From assembly GCA_026261815.1 (NCBI GenBank), contig JAMPIT010000493.1:9565501-9629500 (forward strand): a stretch of DNA of 64,000 bases, read 5' to 3'. The position numbers and the translations under genes were made by a program. The notes beneath the pieces are model-generated. The model worked only from the letters and a program-made list of their open reading frames with translations. It was not told the DNA's origin and ran no database searches. Shown one piece after another: positions 61,564 through 64,000 of this stretch; the first letter of the stretch is position 1; every line of letters starts with the position of its first letter. The DNA comes from Monarcha castaneiventris obscurior (Eukaryota; Chordata; Aves; Passeriformes; Monarchidae).

Positions 61564-63086
61564 CAGGCTGCTGGATACTTCTGAAGGCTGTAATTTGCAT
61601 AATGCTGATGTCCCCAGCACTGACACAGTCCTGGGGGTTGAAATCCTGCCCAGATAATCAGATATTGATGAATTAAAACAACCCCCTCCTCTGCAAAGCA
61701 GAGATCATTTCACCCTATTCCTCCTAATAGAGACAGCACCATTATTCTCTTTTTTTCTTTATTTCCCTTCCTCTTTTCAAAGAACTTTTTGATGCTCTCG
61801 GTTTCTACCACCCAGAAAAAGGGGTGAAAACGCTCATCTTAATTTGCCTCGTTTGGAGGAGGGGAGACAAATCTCCATCTCTAAATCTGCAGCCCATTCG
61901 GGACTTCAAATGCTTCACTTATCTGGTATTGTAAACTCGGGGCTGTGGAGTAATACTCACCAGACAAGTCATAAATCATGAGCAGAGACAGGTGCAATAA
62001 ATACCGGTGTCAAAAAGTTACAAAGTAAAATTATATTGTTTTGACAAGATGTCCAGATGCGTTGACAACGGAGCGAGTAAATGGGCTCGCTCTGAGAGGC
62101 TGAATTAGTGCAGGGGAGGGAGGAAAAAACCCAAAAAGACCCAAGAAAAATAACCCAAAAGCTTAAAGGCTTATCAGGAGAACGATGTAACTACTGCAAA
62201 ACACCTACGAGCACATTCATTTTCAGGGGGATTCATCCTCTTCTTTCCCCAGCGTTCAATCAAAGGCATCTCCAAAAAAAACCCCACCGTTTTTGGGGTT
62301 TGCTTTGCTATTTTAGGGTAAACAGTGATTGACAAAGAATAATTCTCTTTTTTGCACTGCATCACATCCACTTAGAAACTCCCTGGCTGGGTTTTCATGT
62401 CGTTGCAGCAGCGTTTGAGCAGCTTTAATGTGTTTCATGTTCTTGCTCCTCCTCACACAAGGTTTTTACGTGAAAAAGTCTGGGACAGGAAGCCCAATTC
62501 AGTTCTTCCACTCTACTGGAGAGTTCAGACATGTGATTAAATATTTTTCTGAACAGACTTAAAATTTATGTTAATGTGGGGCTTCTGTGACTTTCTGAAT
62601 CAGGCCAGAAGGTTCAGCAATTTCCAGTTGCAAATTTTGAGCAATTTGTCAAAGATCAGGGAGATCTTTAACCCAACCCAGCTTTCAACCCAACCAATTT
62701 CCCCACCCCTAATTCCTTGTTTGTACACAGAATCCTTCAGGATTCTGGATTTATTTTTTACTTTCATGTATTTGGTTGAACCCTTTTGTGATGTTTCCAA
62801 CAGAATATTCTTGCTGAATTTTAGTTTTGGAATTAACCTCAGGACGTGCCTGAATTTTTTATTATTATTAAATTTTTTTTTTTTTCTTTTTTTTTGCTGC
62901 CTGGATTTTAAATCCTCGGGAGCAGAATTCTGTTTGGGGAAGGGATGAGCATTAAAAGCCTTCCCTGTAGTGTGATAATGACTGGAAATAATGTAGGGAT
63001 ACCTCAATAAATGATATTAGAATGTGTTTTATCACTGAACCAACAGAGCCAGCCCTCCTCAGAAGTTTGGTGCATTAAACCAGGGG
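61564..63086. other. unique non-coding sequence
   Basis: No gene recognised. A (TTA)n/T-rich run lies at about 62861-62896. About 61800-62105 is repeat-free with scattered CpGs and is discussed as a possible conserved element. Confidence 0.55.
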
Positions 63087-63210
63087 ATTCATGGAATGAT
63101 TTGGGCTGGAAGGGACCCTAAAACTCCTTTTTTTCCACCCCCTACCATGGGCAGAGACATCTTCCACTATCCCAGGTTGCTCCAAGCTGGCCTTGGAGCT
63201 TCAGGGATCT
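63087..63210 (-). mobile_element. CR1 LINE 3' fragment, minus strand
   Basis: GATTCATGGAATGATTTGGG, CTGGAAGGGACCCTAAAACT, CCATGGGCAGAGACATCTTC and CACTATCCCAGGTTGCTCCA follow the reverse complement of a CR1 3' end, interrupted by a short T run. Confidence 0.9.
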
Positions 63211-64000
63211 TTTTAGCAGCACAGTTAATCTTTGCTCCATTGCAATGCCTCCACAATTTCCCAAATTTAGCCCTATTCCCTGACAAATCACAGCAGCAGA
63301 ATCTTAACATGGAAAGAAATCTGGGCATTTCTGCTCAGGTGAAACTTCCAAACTGTTTAGGAGAAAGCTGGACGATGCTTTTGGCTCCCAGACGAGGCTG
63401 TTCCATGGATGCTGTTGGATTTGGAGCTTTGGGCTGCCAGGCCAGACATCAGCACCCTGTAAAAAAACCCAATATGTTTCTGTTGAAAGGAATGTGCTAC
63501 CATAAATGAAGGCACTTGAAGGTCAAAGGTCACCGGGAGTAATTAGCCCAGGCCATTAAAGGAAGAATAAAAATCATGTTTTACAAGCTGATAGAAAAGA
63601 AAGTTGAAAATATGCCTTGGAGAGAAAAAAAAAAAAAAAAAAACCAACAAAAATGCAGCAGCACATGGTGGGGTGAGTGTTGTTCATGTGCAGTGGGGAC
63701 GTGCTCACAAATATTTTCTTTATGAAAATGTGCTCCTGGCCCCCTCTGAACACGTGTCCCACCGAAAATTTGGGGGAAAAGTCAATTCTCCCGTGCTGTG
63801 TATAATGTTTTAAAAGCTACCTTTAAATTGCTCGAGCCTTTTTATCATCACATTATCTCCTTCCTCCATCTTAAAACCTGTTTGACGTTGGAAAAATACA
63901 CAGAGTTTGACAGCTGGGCCGAAGTGAAATCTGAAGATATCCTTGGAAAATGTTGGGCCATTTCCCAGCAGCTCTGGGAGAGCTTCAGGGACGTTGTGTG
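63211..64000. other. unique non-coding sequence
   Basis: Nothing recognised apart from an A19 run at 63625-63643. Confidence 0.55.

Overview
This window looks like non-coding DNA from a bird, most likely a songbird. The main evidence is a set of CR1 LINE 3' ends. The best copy ends in the CR1-type octamer ATTCTGTG, repeated twice (about 10096-10113), and several others carry the short 3'-end form common in passerines. Two copies of one avian-style solo LTR are also present. I found no exon, complete gene, tRNA, rRNA or CRISPR array that I can support. The many open frames are either short chance ORFs or by-products of tandem repeats whose units lack stop codons. The best reading is a large intron or gene-poor intergenic region. 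The species and locus cannot be fixed from the sequence alone.

Layout: 1-9.6 kb is unique sequence with a 0.7-kb polypyrimidine tract (1405-2089) and one old CR1 remnant. At 9.6-12.7 kb lie the best-preserved CR1 copy, a (GGGAT)n tract and a 32-bp minisatellite with a 96-bp higher-order period. The stretch 12.7-27.6 kb is mostly unique, with a minus-strand CR1 (21.6 kb), a palindrome-rich CpG patch (20.95-21.0 kb) and a 65-bp duplication. A 24-bp minisatellite of about 45 copies occupies 27.65-28.74 kb. From 28.7 to 40.7 kb the sequence is unique apart from an A/C-only tract and CR1 fragments. The 40.7-46.7 kb segment is the most transposon-rich: two solo LTRs (437 bp each, 8-9 bp terminal inverted repeats, separate 4-bp target duplications), four or five CR1 pieces and a 22-bp minisatellite. 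From 47.9 to 60.9 kb come a 309-bp duplication, an 8-copy 49/50-bp array, a 126-bp duplication and a roughly 7-copy 91-bp array. The last 3 kb is unique with one more CR1 fragment.

The distinctive feature is the density and variety of tandem repeats, with units from 5 to 309 bp and no shared unit. I found no new gene system. The observations most worth following up are the higher-order minisatellite, the stop-free arrays, the two independent LTR insertions and the palindrome/CpG patch.
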